From contig NZ_LXRG01000054.1 of the NCBI RefSeq assembly GCF_001651035.1, forward strand, positions 186,001-250,000: DNA of 64,000 bases, read 5' to 3'. The stretch's first letter is position 1; each line of letters opens with the position of its first letter. Positions 36,505-45,338 of the stretch are shown piece by piece. The notes beneath the pieces were generated by a model that did no database searches, was not told the DNA's origin, and saw only the letters and a program-made list of their open reading frames with translations. This DNA is from Halomonas sp. ALS9. GTDB lineage: Bacteria > Pseudomonadota > Gammaproteobacteria > Pseudomonadales > Halomonadaceae. Both the position numbers and the translations under genes were made by a program.

Positions 36505-36879
36505 AATTTACCTCGGTTTTGCGCTCTTGAATCTATCAGTACCAAAGCCAAATAAAAATGGAGGGATTACCATTCTGCAGGCACTTTTCGATACCTAATT
36601 TAACGTGTGTTGCCGGTGGAATGCGACCGCCATCACGCCTTCTGAATTCGCCGCATTGAAAGTTTCTTGACTTAAAGAACCGCGAGATATCAGATTCTTC
36701 TTACGTCAGCCATTCCCATTAATTCTGCAGTCAATGTAAATGCGAAATAAGCCAGCTCGGCATGAAGGCCTATCTCCGAATTTGCTTGAAACATGGCTAG
36801 AATTATAATGCTCGTTAGCATCCCGCCCTCAGCCCCATATTTTATAACCTGCATCTAAATAATTGATTTAAGAAAATCC
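36505..36879. other. intergenic region, likely operon B promoter
   Basis: About 375 bases without a gene. The first part, reading leftward, should contain the promoter of operon B. Nothing more specific was recognised. Confidence 0.4.
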
Positions 36880-36976
36880 ATCGCTGGGAACTGAGCCAAG
36901 CACGCTTTTTGCGAAACGCGAACCATCATGGGAAGCTCAGCACCTCATACAAAACTGGTTACCCGAACAGTCATAA
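36880..36976 (+). pseudogene. PcfJ-like C-terminal remnant (second cassette copy)
   Basis: About 32 codons match the end of the PcfJ-like gene at 6420-6523: WELSQAR and RNA, then after a one-base frameshift EAQHLIQNWLPEQS and a stop. Everything upstream has been lost, so the second cassette copy keeps only the tail of this gene in front of the intact downstream genes. Confidence 0.6.
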
Positions 36977-36993
36977 GTATTCTTTTCCTTTAT

Positions 36994-37010
36994 GCGGCTT
37001 AAGTTGTCGC
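36994..37010. promoter_or_regulatory. operator-like palindrome 4, second cassette
   Basis: GCGGCT-N5-TGTCGC, two mismatches in the left arm, at the position equivalent to 6541-6557. The downstream block (ACCC, CGTAGCTTATGACACCT) is also conserved between the two copies. Confidence 0.4.
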
Positions 37011-37057
37011 ACCCATACCGTAGCTTATGACACCTAACCCTTCAGGGAAGGTACGGT

Positions 37058-37663
37058 ATGGATATGTTGGTAAGTTCAGCTTCAGCAACCGCAGATGCAC
37101 AGCAAGAATTAGCGAAGTGGCAGGCGGATCGCGCCTATTGGGCAGAAACACTCCCAGTTATGGAGATGCTCAGCAATTTTTTAATTCTAACTCCTGTACT
37201 GCATCAGCAAATAGCCACGGCAAGCACGGATGGCAGACATCTCTATTTTTGCCCTCGTTATAGCGCCAGCCTCTCTGATGAGTCTCGACGCTTTTTGCAT
37301 GCCCATCTCATCTGGCATTGCGTGGCTGGCCATTTAACCGCCCCGCTCGTGGCTGATCGACATCGTTGGCACCTAGCGTGTGACCATGAAGTCAATGCGC
37401 TGCTGCTGGCTCTCGGCATACCGCTGCCTTTGAATTCGTTGCTATTTCCCGTATGCGTTGGCCGCAGCGCTATCGATGTGTATCGCTGGCTTGAAGGACA
37501 CCCCGACACCTCACTGGAAGTGGCCACCGACATTCACCCCGCGGCGCTATGGTGGCACCTTCCCAACGCCACTCCAGATCAGCGCATGGTTTCGCTATGG
37601 CTGTCGGCACCGAGCGCATTTGATCGCCCGGGAGACAGGCGCCCTGCCCGAGAGAGTCGCTAA
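37058..37663 (+). CDS. DUF2201-N-like protein with degenerate HExxH (copy 2, frameshifted C-terminus)
   Basis: Second copy of the protein at 6605. It aligns closely through residue 185 and keeps the HLIWH site, so the Glu loss is shared. Near 37600 a four-base insertion (CTGT) after the Trp codon changes the frame. The annotated protein ends in an unrelated 17-residue tail, while the original tail (RHRAHLIARE and LPERVAKFCESR) continues in another frame to 37682. The altered end may still be tolerated because the rest of the fold is complete. GGGAAGG precedes the start. Confidence 0.5.
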   Translation: MDMLVSSASATADAQQELAKWQADRAYWAETLPVMEMLSNFLILTPVLHQQIATASTDGRHLYFCPRYSASLSDESRRFLHAHLIWHCVAGHLTAPLVADRHRWHLACDHEVNALLLALGIPLPLNSLLFPVCVGRSAIDVYRWLEGHPDTSLEVATDIHPAALWWHLPNATPDQRMVSLWLSAPSAFDRPGDRRPARESR

Positions 37664-37723
37664 GTTTTGTGAGTCACGTTAAGCTTGTATGTTTTCATTA
37701 TCACGCCCAGGGTTAGCAAATCT

Positions 37724-38749
37724 ATGTCTGATGCTCGCGATACACTCTTTCGCTACTTGACGCTTCTGCAGTTAATTCCCCGCTATCCTGGACGCATTTC
37801 CACCCCAGTACTGAAAGAAAAACTCGCTGAGCGGGGGGTTAATATTGACGTACGCTCGCTACAGCGGGACCTGAGCCAGAAGCTCTCTACACAGTTTCCC
37901 ATTAGCTGCGATGACACTCAGAAGCCTTATAGCTGGTATTTTGATCGCGACTTTCAATGTCATTTACCAGCACTGGATGTGCCCAGTGCGTTAACACTGG
38001 TACTGGCTGAAGAGTATTTGAAAGGCTTACTGCCGCCTGTCGTGGTGGGACAACTTTCATCCCACTTTACCGATGCCCGGCGTCTACTAGATGAACTTGC
38101 TTCAAACGGGCTGAGCCAATGGGCACGTAAGGTGCGCGCTATCCCTAATGGGATGGCGTTAATTCCCGCTGAGCTTGAGGAAGCCACTTGGCAAACGGTC
38201 GCCCAAGCGCTGCTAGAGCAGAAAGCTATTGATGTGACCTACCTGTCGCGCACTAGCGAGACGAAAAAGCACTTTACCCTTCACCCACAAGGCATTGTCA
38301 GTCGCCACAGCGCGACGTACCTCCTCGCCCAAGTGGAAGGCTTCAGTGACTTGCGCCAGTTTGCGCTACATCGAGTCAAGCAAGTGGCCTTGAGCGATAT
38401 GAAATGGCAGGCAACAGAGGCATTCAATATTGATGCCTATATTCAGGGCGGTGCCTTTGGTTATCGGCAAGGACCGGGTGACGTCACCCTTGAGGCAGAG
38501 ATCACGCGCCCGGTTGCCTGGTTATTGAGCGAGACACCTATTGCCGATACACAAACGATCGAAGCGCTCCCCGATAGCAAGTGGCACCGCCTCACTGCCT
38601 GCGTGCCTGATGACCAGCAAACTCTGTGGTGGCTAATGGGCATGGGGGCGAACGTCAAGGTGATCGCACCAGCCGCATGGCGTGACACGCTTAAAGCAAA
38701 CGCCAAACAGGTGCTTGCCCAATACCAAGACTCAGTCACGACAGCTTAA
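37724..38749 (+). CDS. WYL-domain transcriptional regulator (copy 2)
   Basis: A 341-residue paralogue of the protein at 7266. It has the same winged-helix start (MSDARDTLFRYLTLLQL), the same WYL strands (HFTLHPQGIVSRHSATYLLA) and the same C-terminal LWWLMGMGANV. The ATG at 37724 matches that of copy 1. Differences cluster in the ligand-facing middle and C-terminal parts, for example the segment around SDLRQFALHRVKQ, so the two proteins may have diverged in ligand rather than operator. It lies inside the island, whereas copy 1 lies outside. Confidence 0.8.
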   Translation: MSDARDTLFRYLTLLQLIPRYPGRISTPVLKEKLAERGVNIDVRSLQRDLSQKLSTQFPISCDDTQKPYSWYFDRDFQCHLPALDVPSALTLVLAEEYLKGLLPPVVVGQLSSHFTDARRLLDELASNGLSQWARKVRAIPNGMALIPAELEEATWQTVAQALLEQKAIDVTYLSRTSETKKHFTLHPQGIVSRHSATYLLAQVEGFSDLRQFALHRVKQVALSDMKWQATEAFNIDAYIQGGAFGYRQGPGDVTLEAEITRPVAWLLSETPIADTQTIEALPDSKWHRLTACVPDDQQTLWWLMGMGANVKVIAPAAWRDTLKANAKQVLAQYQDSVTTA

Positions 38750-38779
38750 AAAGCCATGACACTTATAAAGGAGATAGCT

Positions 38780-39286
38780 ATGCTCTGTTTTGTTTATGGC
38801 TCTAACATGTCGACTCAGCGCTTGGCCGCGCGGATTCCGGCAAGGTTTGTGACTACGGCGATGCTGCCTGCCTATCGTCTTGCCTTTCACCAGCGTGGAG
38901 GGGATTGCTCGGGCAAGTGCGATATTGTACCGGCATCCGATCAGTCAACTGTCTATGGAGTTGTCTGGGAGGTAGCATCGCCTCATAAACCGACACTGGA
39001 TGGTTACGAAGGTCTTGGTGTTGCCTACGATGAAACTTGGCTGACAGTCACTGACCTTGAGGGTGAAGGGCAATTTGAAGTTCAAGCGTATGTGGGCAAA
39101 ATTACTTCTACCGGCATGCTCCCCTATACGTGGTACAAGCACCATGTGTTAGCAGGTGCACGAGAACACGGCTTACCGGCAGCCTATGTGCGCGCACTAG
39201 AGCGTATCGCGGCACTTCACGATCCAGACACTGAACGCCATGCACGCGAAATGGCATTGCATGGTTTCGATGAACTTTTGGTTTGA
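38780..39286 (+). CDS. gamma-glutamylcyclotransferase-like (AIG2/GGCT) protein (copy 2)
   Basis: A 168-residue paralogue of the protein at 8343, with YGSNM at the start and DGYEG at the catalytic-Glu position (RYEG in copy 1). AAGGAGATAGCT directly before the ATG at 38780 fixes the start and shows that the GTG of copy 1 is the matching codon. The OGFr-like gene follows within nine bases. Confidence 0.75.
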   Translation: MLCFVYGSNMSTQRLAARIPARFVTTAMLPAYRLAFHQRGGDCSGKCDIVPASDQSTVYGVVWEVASPHKPTLDGYEGLGVAYDETWLTVTDLEGEGQFEVQAYVGKITSTGMLPYTWYKHHVLAGAREHGLPAAYVRALERIAALHDPDTERHAREMALHGFDELLV

Positions 39287-39294
39287 GGGGCATG

Positions 39295-39798
39295 ATGGCT
39301 AATGACGCTCGCTTAATCGCATTTCATCGTGGCGATGGGGTCGACCATAAAGGCCGCTATCTCAGCGAGATCTGGGCGCTCTCGCCCTTCTGGCTGGAAC
39401 ACACTCATGACTATATTCAATGGCTGTTTCCCATCCCCGAAGCAGGCCGCTTTAACGCCTTTGCGCCACTGCTAACCTCAGAGGTACAAGCAGCGTTTGA
39501 GAGGGATCTTCTGTTACGCCAGCACCAGCAGCGCTCTCTTGACGTGATGTTGAACTTTTTTGGCCTTGCGCGCGAAAGCAAAGCCATTTCCTCACAACCT
39601 ACCCTATCCATCCAGTCCCATATTTGGTTAAAAGCCAACGGCCACAACCACTTGCGAATTACGCGCATCATTCGTTCATTAGCGCTGTGTCACCAGCTAG
39701 AGCTAGCTCAGGCTTTTCAGCAGGCCGTTATCGAGATTGGTGCTAAGGACGGCATAGTATCGGAAACGTCAGTGCAGTTTTGGCAGGATGCCATTTAA
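39295..39798 (+). CDS. OGFr-domain protein (copy 2)
   Basis: A 167-residue paralogue of the protein at 8858, with LEHTHDYIQWLFPIPE and FNAFAPLL. The start at 39295 gives the same length as copy 1 and has GAGGGG upstream; an ATG at 39292 is equally possible. Unlike copy 1 it is not joined to the GGCT gene by a TAATG overlap, but it lies eight bases after its stop. It ends the second cassette. Confidence 0.72.
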   Translation: MANDARLIAFHRGDGVDHKGRYLSEIWALSPFWLEHTHDYIQWLFPIPEAGRFNAFAPLLTSEVQAAFERDLLLRQHQQRSLDVMLNFFGLARESKAISSQPTLSIQSHIWLKANGHNHLRITRIIRSLALCHQLELAQAFQQAVIEIGAKDGIVSETSVQFWQDAI

Positions 39799-39859
39799 AT
39801 TAGCTTAACCTACTAAAACCCTAGTTCTTTACCGATAACCGACTGAAATGGCCGCCTTA

Positions 39860-40038
39860 GAAAACGACGAGAAGCTACCCAAGCCCCCTCGTTTGTGCAA
39901 GTACGCGAAGGGGCGCGTTCGCAGCTGCGTATTCTGAGCACACCCCCGCAACGCTACAAGTACTCCCCAGACAAGCCGACAACGGTTATCGAACTGTTGC
40001 TGGAACAGACGGGAGCGATATCTAAACTTTGGATCTGA
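39860..40038 (+). pseudogene. type I restriction HsdR C-terminal remnant
   Basis: About 50 codons, stop at 40036-40038, read VREGARSQLRIL, YKYSPDKPTTVIELLLEQ and ISKLW. This resembles the extreme C-terminus of HsdR restriction subunits (the KYxYPPD...VLEQAE pattern). No start or upstream domain remains. It is probably a scar of a type I restriction locus. Confidence 0.4.
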
Positions 40039-40044
40039 TGAATT

Positions 40045-40707
40045 ATGAATTACTACACAGAAGTATTTGATGACAAACTGCACTGCATAGACATCTATCA
40101 GCGTTACCCACTGCTTAAGCCCTTTGTAGGCTCCGATTATGGGACTGTCGGCCCTCGAATTCTGTTAATTGCTGAAAGTCACTACTTGCCATCAGAAAGT
40201 ACTGTGCATATTAACGCTGAGAGCTGGTACTCAAGCAACGAGGACAAATTGACATCTAAAGAACAGCGATGGATACACACCAGGGGAATTCTGAATAAAC
40301 CCCTGAAAGGCTGGCAAGCAAAGGGGCATGCTATCTATCGCCACCTTGAATCCGCCCTACTAAAAGCAGGCCTGCCAGCAAACGACAGTGTTTTCCGGCA
40401 AACTGCGTTTATGAACGCTTTTCAGCGGCCTGCCAAAACCGGCGTATCAATCAAAACCACGAATCAGGATATTGAGATCGCTGCAGATACTATCAACCAA
40501 GTAATTGAGGCGCTGCAGCCAGAGTACGTTGTCTTCGTATCAACTAAAGCGAAAAGAGCTCTGAGTAAACGCCTTAACCATCGATCCGTGAGCTTCCACC
40601 ACCCGGCAAGCCCTTGGTGGAACCGAAAGCAAAACAAAATTAGCAGCAAAGAACGATTTATAGATCTTATCTCTGGATTCTGGAATGACAAAAGAACAGA
40701 CCGATGA
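40045..40707 (+). CDS. uracil-DNA-glycosylase-superfamily-like protein
   Basis: A 220-residue protein. A central strand with GPRILLIAESHY resembles the UDG superfamily motif 1 region. Near the C-terminus SFHHPASPWWN resembles the motif 2 H-P-S region. The alpha/beta layout between them fits. The catalytic Asp/Asn of classical UDGs cannot be assigned with certainty, so activity on uracil is not proven; it may act on another modified base. It follows the HsdR remnant by six bases, and relatives occur in mobile islands. Confidence 0.5.
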   Translation: MNYYTEVFDDKLHCIDIYQRYPLLKPFVGSDYGTVGPRILLIAESHYLPSESTVHINAESWYSSNEDKLTSKEQRWIHTRGILNKPLKGWQAKGHAIYRHLESALLKAGLPANDSVFRQTAFMNAFQRPAKTGVSIKTTNQDIEIAADTINQVIEALQPEYVVFVSTKAKRALSKRLNHRSVSFHHPASPWWNRKQNKISSKERFIDLISGFWNDKRTDR

Positions 40708-40766
40708 ATTACGATGGCAGCTTCTACATTAGCAGTCTGAATCAATTCGCAATATCAATATGACAG

Positions 40767-41069
40767 TCAGCTACTGCTCTTTGGTAAAGTTGTACAGTCA
40801 TTGCGGAACTGATTAATGGCTATGGATAGCGACAAGCGGTTAGCCAGTTCCTCTAAGGTTGATTGGCGACCCAGTTGGGCCTTTAGCTCTTCACCGAAGC
40901 GTTGATTCGCAATGCTTCGCCAGTTAGTTGCGTGCTGGCGCTGTAATGGCGTCAGGGTTGCTGAGATATCGGAATCAACACTGGCGACGATTAGATCTGG
41001 GAAGCCATACTTGGCCTCCAACTCGTTGAGCTCTTGATTTTGCTTTAGGGTATAGCTGGGAGTAATCAT
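40767..41069 (-). CDS. hypothetical protein, coupled to the gene upstream
   Basis: A 100-residue, mostly helical protein with no family I recognise. Its ATG overlaps the TGA of the 244-residue gene (ATGA), so the two are co-translated. It lies at the distal end of the island's replication and packaging-like module. Confidence 0.55.
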   Translation of the reverse strand: MITPSYTLKQNQELNELEAKYGFPDLIVASVDSDISATLTPLQRQHATNWRSIANQRFGEELKAQLGRQSTLEELANRLSLSIAINQFRNDCTTLPKSSS

Positions 41070-41800
41070 TGGGCGGTCTGCTCCTTATTGCTCTGATCGT
41101 GTATTTCTTTCATTTGCTGCTGTCGCTCTATTAGCCAGTCTGGCTCCAGGGCAGCCTGAGCTTCGTATTCGACTGATAGCCGCTCCAGCTCCTCATCGGT
41201 TATGCCGCCTTCAGGCTCCGGTGGCTCCATCATGGAAAGCTCAGCCCGGACGCGCTGCTGTACCGATAGCGGTACGGCAAGCCCTTCACGCTCGAAAAGC
41301 TCAGCGCACTCAATCGCGCGCATCCCCGCATCCTCCGCTTTATCAAGCAGTGCTGCGGTCTGGATAGCGACATGAGCGGGCAGAACGATCAATCGTTCTT
41401 TCTGGTCTACCAGGGCACTGATTCGGCCCATCGATCGGTCAATGAGTCGTTCGAAGTCGGGGCGCTCACGTTTGGTTGCCTTACCATCACTGCCAGTACG
41501 AATTTCGGTAAGAATTAAGTCAACCGAGACCAGCTCATCGTATTCACAGCGAGCATCCCAGCGAACCTTTTCTTGTAAAACGGAGTGAAGGCGCGCCTCT
41601 TCTAGCTCAATCAAAGCCTCAATGCGCTCAGGTGAAGAGGTGGCTGGAGCAACTCGTTCAATGATCTCTGTTGGATGATACCGAGCATAGGCGCCATGTT
41701 TACGTGCTCGCTGGTTACCCGGGCCAGCAGGCAGCAGATTCGCTAAGCTGGCCGGGTGTTCACCGCGGGAGTTTAGCTTCACCTGGCGCTTCTTACTCAC
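41066..41800 (-). CDS. hypothetical protein, terminase-small-subunit-like N-terminus
   Basis: A 244-residue protein. The basic N-terminus with PGNQRARKHGAYAR is the type of short DNA-binding start seen in phage and satellite small-terminase-like or plasmid proteins. The rest is helical and acidic at the end (PEPEGGITDEELERL). AAGGAG lies five bases before the ATG at 41800. It lies between the replicase and the 100-residue gene in the satellite-like module. A DNA-packaging role would fit that context, but I cannot confirm it. Confidence 0.45.
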   Translation of the reverse strand: MSKKRQVKLNSRGEHPASLANLLPAGPGNQRARKHGAYARYHPTEIIERVAPATSSPERIEALIELEEARLHSVLQEKVRWDARCEYDELVSVDLILTEIRTGSDGKATKRERPDFERLIDRSMGRISALVDQKERLIVLPAHVAIQTAALLDKAEDAGMRAIECAELFEREGLAVPLSVQQRVRAELSMMEPPEPEGGITDEELERLSVEYEAQAALEPDWLIERQQQMKEIHDQSNKEQTAQ

Positions 41801-42530
41801 GGCAGCTCCTTACAATGTAACTATTTGTAACATTCTATAGCGGCTCGTATTTCAAATCAATTATTAATAAATTTTATACTTAATAATCAATATATTATTG
41901 CTATATAAACATGGTTAGTATGGATGCTTCGCTGCCTCATGACTAACTCCAAAAATGGGTTATACGAATTTAGGTAACTTCAGTTAGCTCAAGTCCAGTG
42001 CTATCCGAAGATTCCATTGGGTAAGCGCGGCAAGCTCGCTAATTTTTCAGCAACTCAACCTGTTACTTCGCTTTTGCTAGCCAATAAATAGCTTGCGAGT
42101 TAATGGATAGCTTCAGAACTAGCCTTCTGCAGTTCAAGAACTTCGCCCATAAGGCATTCATCCTTTGTTGACGGAGAATATCGGACGTTTCTAGTTTCGC
42201 GTGTTTCAAGTACGGCCAGTCTAGAGGCAGTGTCACTCTCATCAATATTACCGGCAGCCTATGCGCTAGCCATGCCGCTACTGATACCGCCGTGTGAGAA
42301 TACGGGTCAACATAACCTCCCTACGCTGACGTTCGCCGACGATAGCTTGTAGATTGATAAATTATAGTTGTCACCTAATCTCGACCTACGCGTGGCTCTG
42401 GTTGGTCTGGTTGGTTGGATTTCCCCTGTTATGCCTTAGGTATCTATCAGAATTTCTGAGATGCCTATTTCATGGCGGTAGAAAACAAACTCACCAGACT
42501 AACCAAAGCAACTTTTCTAAACGCCGAATG
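41801..42530. other. non-coding region with AT-rich stretch, possible origin
   Basis: About 730 bases with no convincing gene, between the primase-helicase and the terminase-like gene. It has a very AT-rich segment at about 41850-41915. Related GGTTGGTCTGGT (about 42401-42412, + strand) and GGTTAGTCTGGT (about 42491-42502, - strand) elements flank a spacer. In P4-like elements the origin lies near the replicase, so this is a candidate ori. Confidence 0.3.
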
Positions 42531-45338
42531 CTAAACAGTCTCAATTACCCACGCAGCGACGCCTCCCCGCCCGCTGCGTTTGCGTAGTCGCTTACCATTT
42601 ACAACCCGGTCAGCCCGATACTTGAAGACGCTACCCACACCTCGTGTGGTTAAGTGCTTGGCGTTTTTGAATTCCGTTATAGCCTCTGCAAGGGTCTGCT
42701 CTGGATCAGGCAAGTAGAACTCTCTAAGCTGAGTATCATGGTAGTTGTCATGAATCTTCTTCACGTCTTTCGCGGTGAAGGGATCGCTACCAAACACATC
42801 TGCAAGCGAGCACAGCAACGCGTCTAACTGCTCTTGCTCAGGATCAGCCGCTTGGGCAGCGTTAACGGCCTCCATTGGGTCGGCATACTGACCTGACGGG
42901 TCAACATGACGGGCTACCCATGCCACCGTTTGCCTTACCAACGTGTCCCATGCTTCAAAACTCGCCATTTTACCCGGCGCTGGTGCATCGTTAGACGCTA
43001 GCCAGCCACGAATAACGGTTAATGCATCGGCTATCATTCGCTGGCGGTGCTGTTGGCAATACGCCTCAGGATCTACGTCGAATTGACGGGCAAAAGGGCT
43101 ATCCATCTCTGGGTCTATACGGCACTTGAGTACGCGGCGCGGCAAGTCCCCGGCTAAGGTTAGATTATTGCCAGTCAGCAGCCATAGCGCCTTGTTAGGT
43201 ACGTTGGCGCTGCCTGTTTTGCCTAGTATGCGGTCACTGTAGTTTTCAGAAGTCAAAGCGCCAGCCAGCGCAGCACTATCAAATACACCAATGACGTTAT
43301 CCCATATAACCGCGCGGGTGCCGGTCATCAATATGGTCATGATACGTTTACGGATTTCTTCATCATCTCGGGCGTGGGTATGCGGCCATATAGTGGGCAC
43401 CTCCCCAAGCGCTAGTACAGCCACGCACTTAGCCAGCAAAGTCTTACCGCTTCCCTGAGCGGGGGCATCAAAGCCAACAGCGGGAGCGGTGGGCAGTACA
43501 GGACGAACAGCAGCCGTTAGCAAAGCAGCAAGCAAAACACCTCTATCCACGGCACCTACTAGCGGGAAGTCAGTAAACGGCATCATCAAGCGCTTTAGTG
43601 CCGTTCCAACCTCGTCCCCTGTTGGGTGCGTGGGAACTGGGTGCATTTCTTCGCTGTGAATTTCCAGCAGCAACCCGGTAGCCTCATCAAAGCCGGGGAG
43701 GTTCAACAGCGAGCCATCAATGCGTAAGGTAGGCGCAGTGATAATAGCGTTTAGTCTCTTTAGGGCGCGACGCTCACCAAGCGATAGCAGGATCTTGGCT
43801 ACACTTACAGGGGGATCTTCCAACACTTCCACATGCTCCCCGTTTTTGAGTTTATGCCAGCGCCAGAATTGCGTAGAGCCACCTAGCCAGTGCTTCAGGG
43901 CATGTTCATCCAACGGGTAAACGCGACCATCGGTTGCGGTCACCAACGGGCCGCCAAAGTCGTAGACATCAGGTGCACGACGCATTAGCACAAGCACCTG
44001 TTCTACCACATCAAAAGTTCGTCCTTTGACTAATTCCACTCGGACGGGCGGCCTACTTAGCTTGTAGGTTTTGCCACCATGAGAAAACGAATACAGACTT
44101 GGGTGGGCGCTCATCAAGTACAGCTTACCCACCGTCTTACCGCCTTGGTATTCCGGTTCGATAGGGTCAAGCGTCAGGAAGTTGTGATAGCGCTCGGGAT
44201 TATCCAACACATCCCCAACGGTAAGCACTTGCTTGCTACCATTCTCATCCACCAACATGATGGGGAAGTCCCCAGCCAATACATTGTTATTCAGGGCACG
44301 CCTAACGGTTTCCCGGCTCTGTTCTAGCGTTTCATCGCTAGCAGCGCTGCCTACCATTTCTCTGGCGCGTGCCTCGATATAGTCAGCCTGCACCGTATCG
44401 GCTTCAAGCTTGGCAGCAAGCATCGCCGCAACCTTGTTCTTTTCAGCAGCGGCCAAGGTGACGGGATCAGGGTCGGGAATGACCGCTTGAGTATCCAGCA
44501 CAGCCACCGCACCACCGACGAGTACCGGCTCACCGCGTTGTTGCACCAGAGGTGGGAAGCACTCAGCACCGGCGGCAAAGTCAAGCCGGTTAGACTGCCA
44601 GACACTCGCATCCAGCAAGGTACGCTTTAGGCGTTGGCCAGCGGCACCCACATCTACCCAGCCATGGCCAGCAGCCCAAAAATACACTTGCAGGGCCCTA
44701 CCAGCCCGCTCAATATCGCGGGCATCCAGTGCAAGCCAGTACAGCCGTTGACCACGGAGGCCGGTTAAATCGTCTCCAGTTTCGTTATTCACAATATGGC
44801 TAGACGATGAAGGCCACCACAAAGCGGCAACGTCAGCTAACGCAGGCAAGGCAGCATGAAGGCACTCCATCAAATCAACACAGGAAAGCGCCTCCGAGGT
44901 CGTACCGGGGTCATAGTCCGCCATCATCATGCCAGCGCCAGCAGGCCATGAAAAGTGCTCCTTACTCCGGGGTATCGGATCATCAGGGCGGCCCGACTCC
45001 AGCCAGCGACTCTTGGATACAAGCCTGGTATTCCGCCGCTCAGGGCGCCCATAAACCAACGCTTGGTTGGGCTTGAGTGATTGCAGCAAGCGGGCAAATG
45101 TCGCCAGACTATCCACGCTATAAACGGCGGCTCTTCCCTGTACCATATCTCCGCCGGTGTCCTTCAGCAGTTCACCATCATCCGCTAGCTGATAACTCTT
45201 GGTTAAGCGCGCCGGTTTTGTTGACGTGATAATAGTCAGGGAGGCGCTAACGGCGCTATTGTTTTCGTGTGAAGTATTACCTTGAGCCTCGCCAGTGGTT
45301 GCACCCACAGCGGGGCTATTTTCTGAGCTAATCATCAA
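42531..45338 (-). CDS. SF3-type primase-helicase (P4 alpha / VapE-like replicase)
   Basis: A 935-residue replication protein. The N-terminal half contains a primase-like region (about 120-260: DYDPGT, LYWLALDARDIERAGRALQVYF). The C-terminal half has a superfamily 3 helicase with Walker A GSGKTLLAK (near 629) and a B-type strand RAVIWDN. This is the architecture of P4 alpha and related phage-satellite replicases, which start and unwind the element's origin. The ATG at 45338 overlaps the stop of a 49-residue ORF, so translation is coupled. It indicates that the island can replicate after excision. Confidence 0.78.
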   Translation of the reverse strand: MMISSENSPAVGATTGEAQGNTSHENNSAVSASLTIITSTKPARLTKSYQLADDGELLKDTGGDMVQGRAAVYSVDSLATFARLLQSLKPNQALVYGRPERRNTRLVSKSRWLESGRPDDPIPRSKEHFSWPAGAGMMMADYDPGTTSEALSCVDLMECLHAALPALADVAALWWPSSSSHIVNNETGDDLTGLRGQRLYWLALDARDIERAGRALQVYFWAAGHGWVDVGAAGQRLKRTLLDASVWQSNRLDFAAGAECFPPLVQQRGEPVLVGGAVAVLDTQAVIPDPDPVTLAAAEKNKVAAMLAAKLEADTVQADYIEARAREMVGSAASDETLEQSRETVRRALNNNVLAGDFPIMLVDENGSKQVLTVGDVLDNPERYHNFLTLDPIEPEYQGGKTVGKLYLMSAHPSLYSFSHGGKTYKLSRPPVRVELVKGRTFDVVEQVLVLMRRAPDVYDFGGPLVTATDGRVYPLDEHALKHWLGGSTQFWRWHKLKNGEHVEVLEDPPVSVAKILLSLGERRALKRLNAIITAPTLRIDGSLLNLPGFDEATGLLLEIHSEEMHPVPTHPTGDEVGTALKRLMMPFTDFPLVGAVDRGVLLAALLTAAVRPVLPTAPAVGFDAPAQGSGKTLLAKCVAVLALGEVPTIWPHTHARDDEEIRKRIMTILMTGTRAVIWDNVIGVFDSAALAGALTSENYSDRILGKTGSANVPNKALWLLTGNNLTLAGDLPRRVLKCRIDPEMDSPFARQFDVDPEAYCQQHRQRMIADALTVIRGWLASNDAPAPGKMASFEAWDTLVRQTVAWVARHVDPSGQYADPMEAVNAAQAADPEQEQLDALLCSLADVFGSDPFTAKDVKKIHDNYHDTQLREFYLPDPEQTLAEAITEFKNAKHLTTRGVGSVFKYRADRVVNGKRLRKRSGRGGVAAWVIETV

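Noticed and set aside
40767..41800. Toxin-antitoxin pair at 40.8-41.8 kb
   Set aside because: The ATGA overlap is suggestive, but sizes (244 and 100 residues) and sequence do not resemble any toxin-antitoxin family; a satellite packaging or structural module fits better.
42354..42587. + strand ORF beside the replicase
   Set aside because: No ribosome-binding site, low-complexity aromatic start, and it overlaps the replicase end; more likely non-coding or origin DNA.
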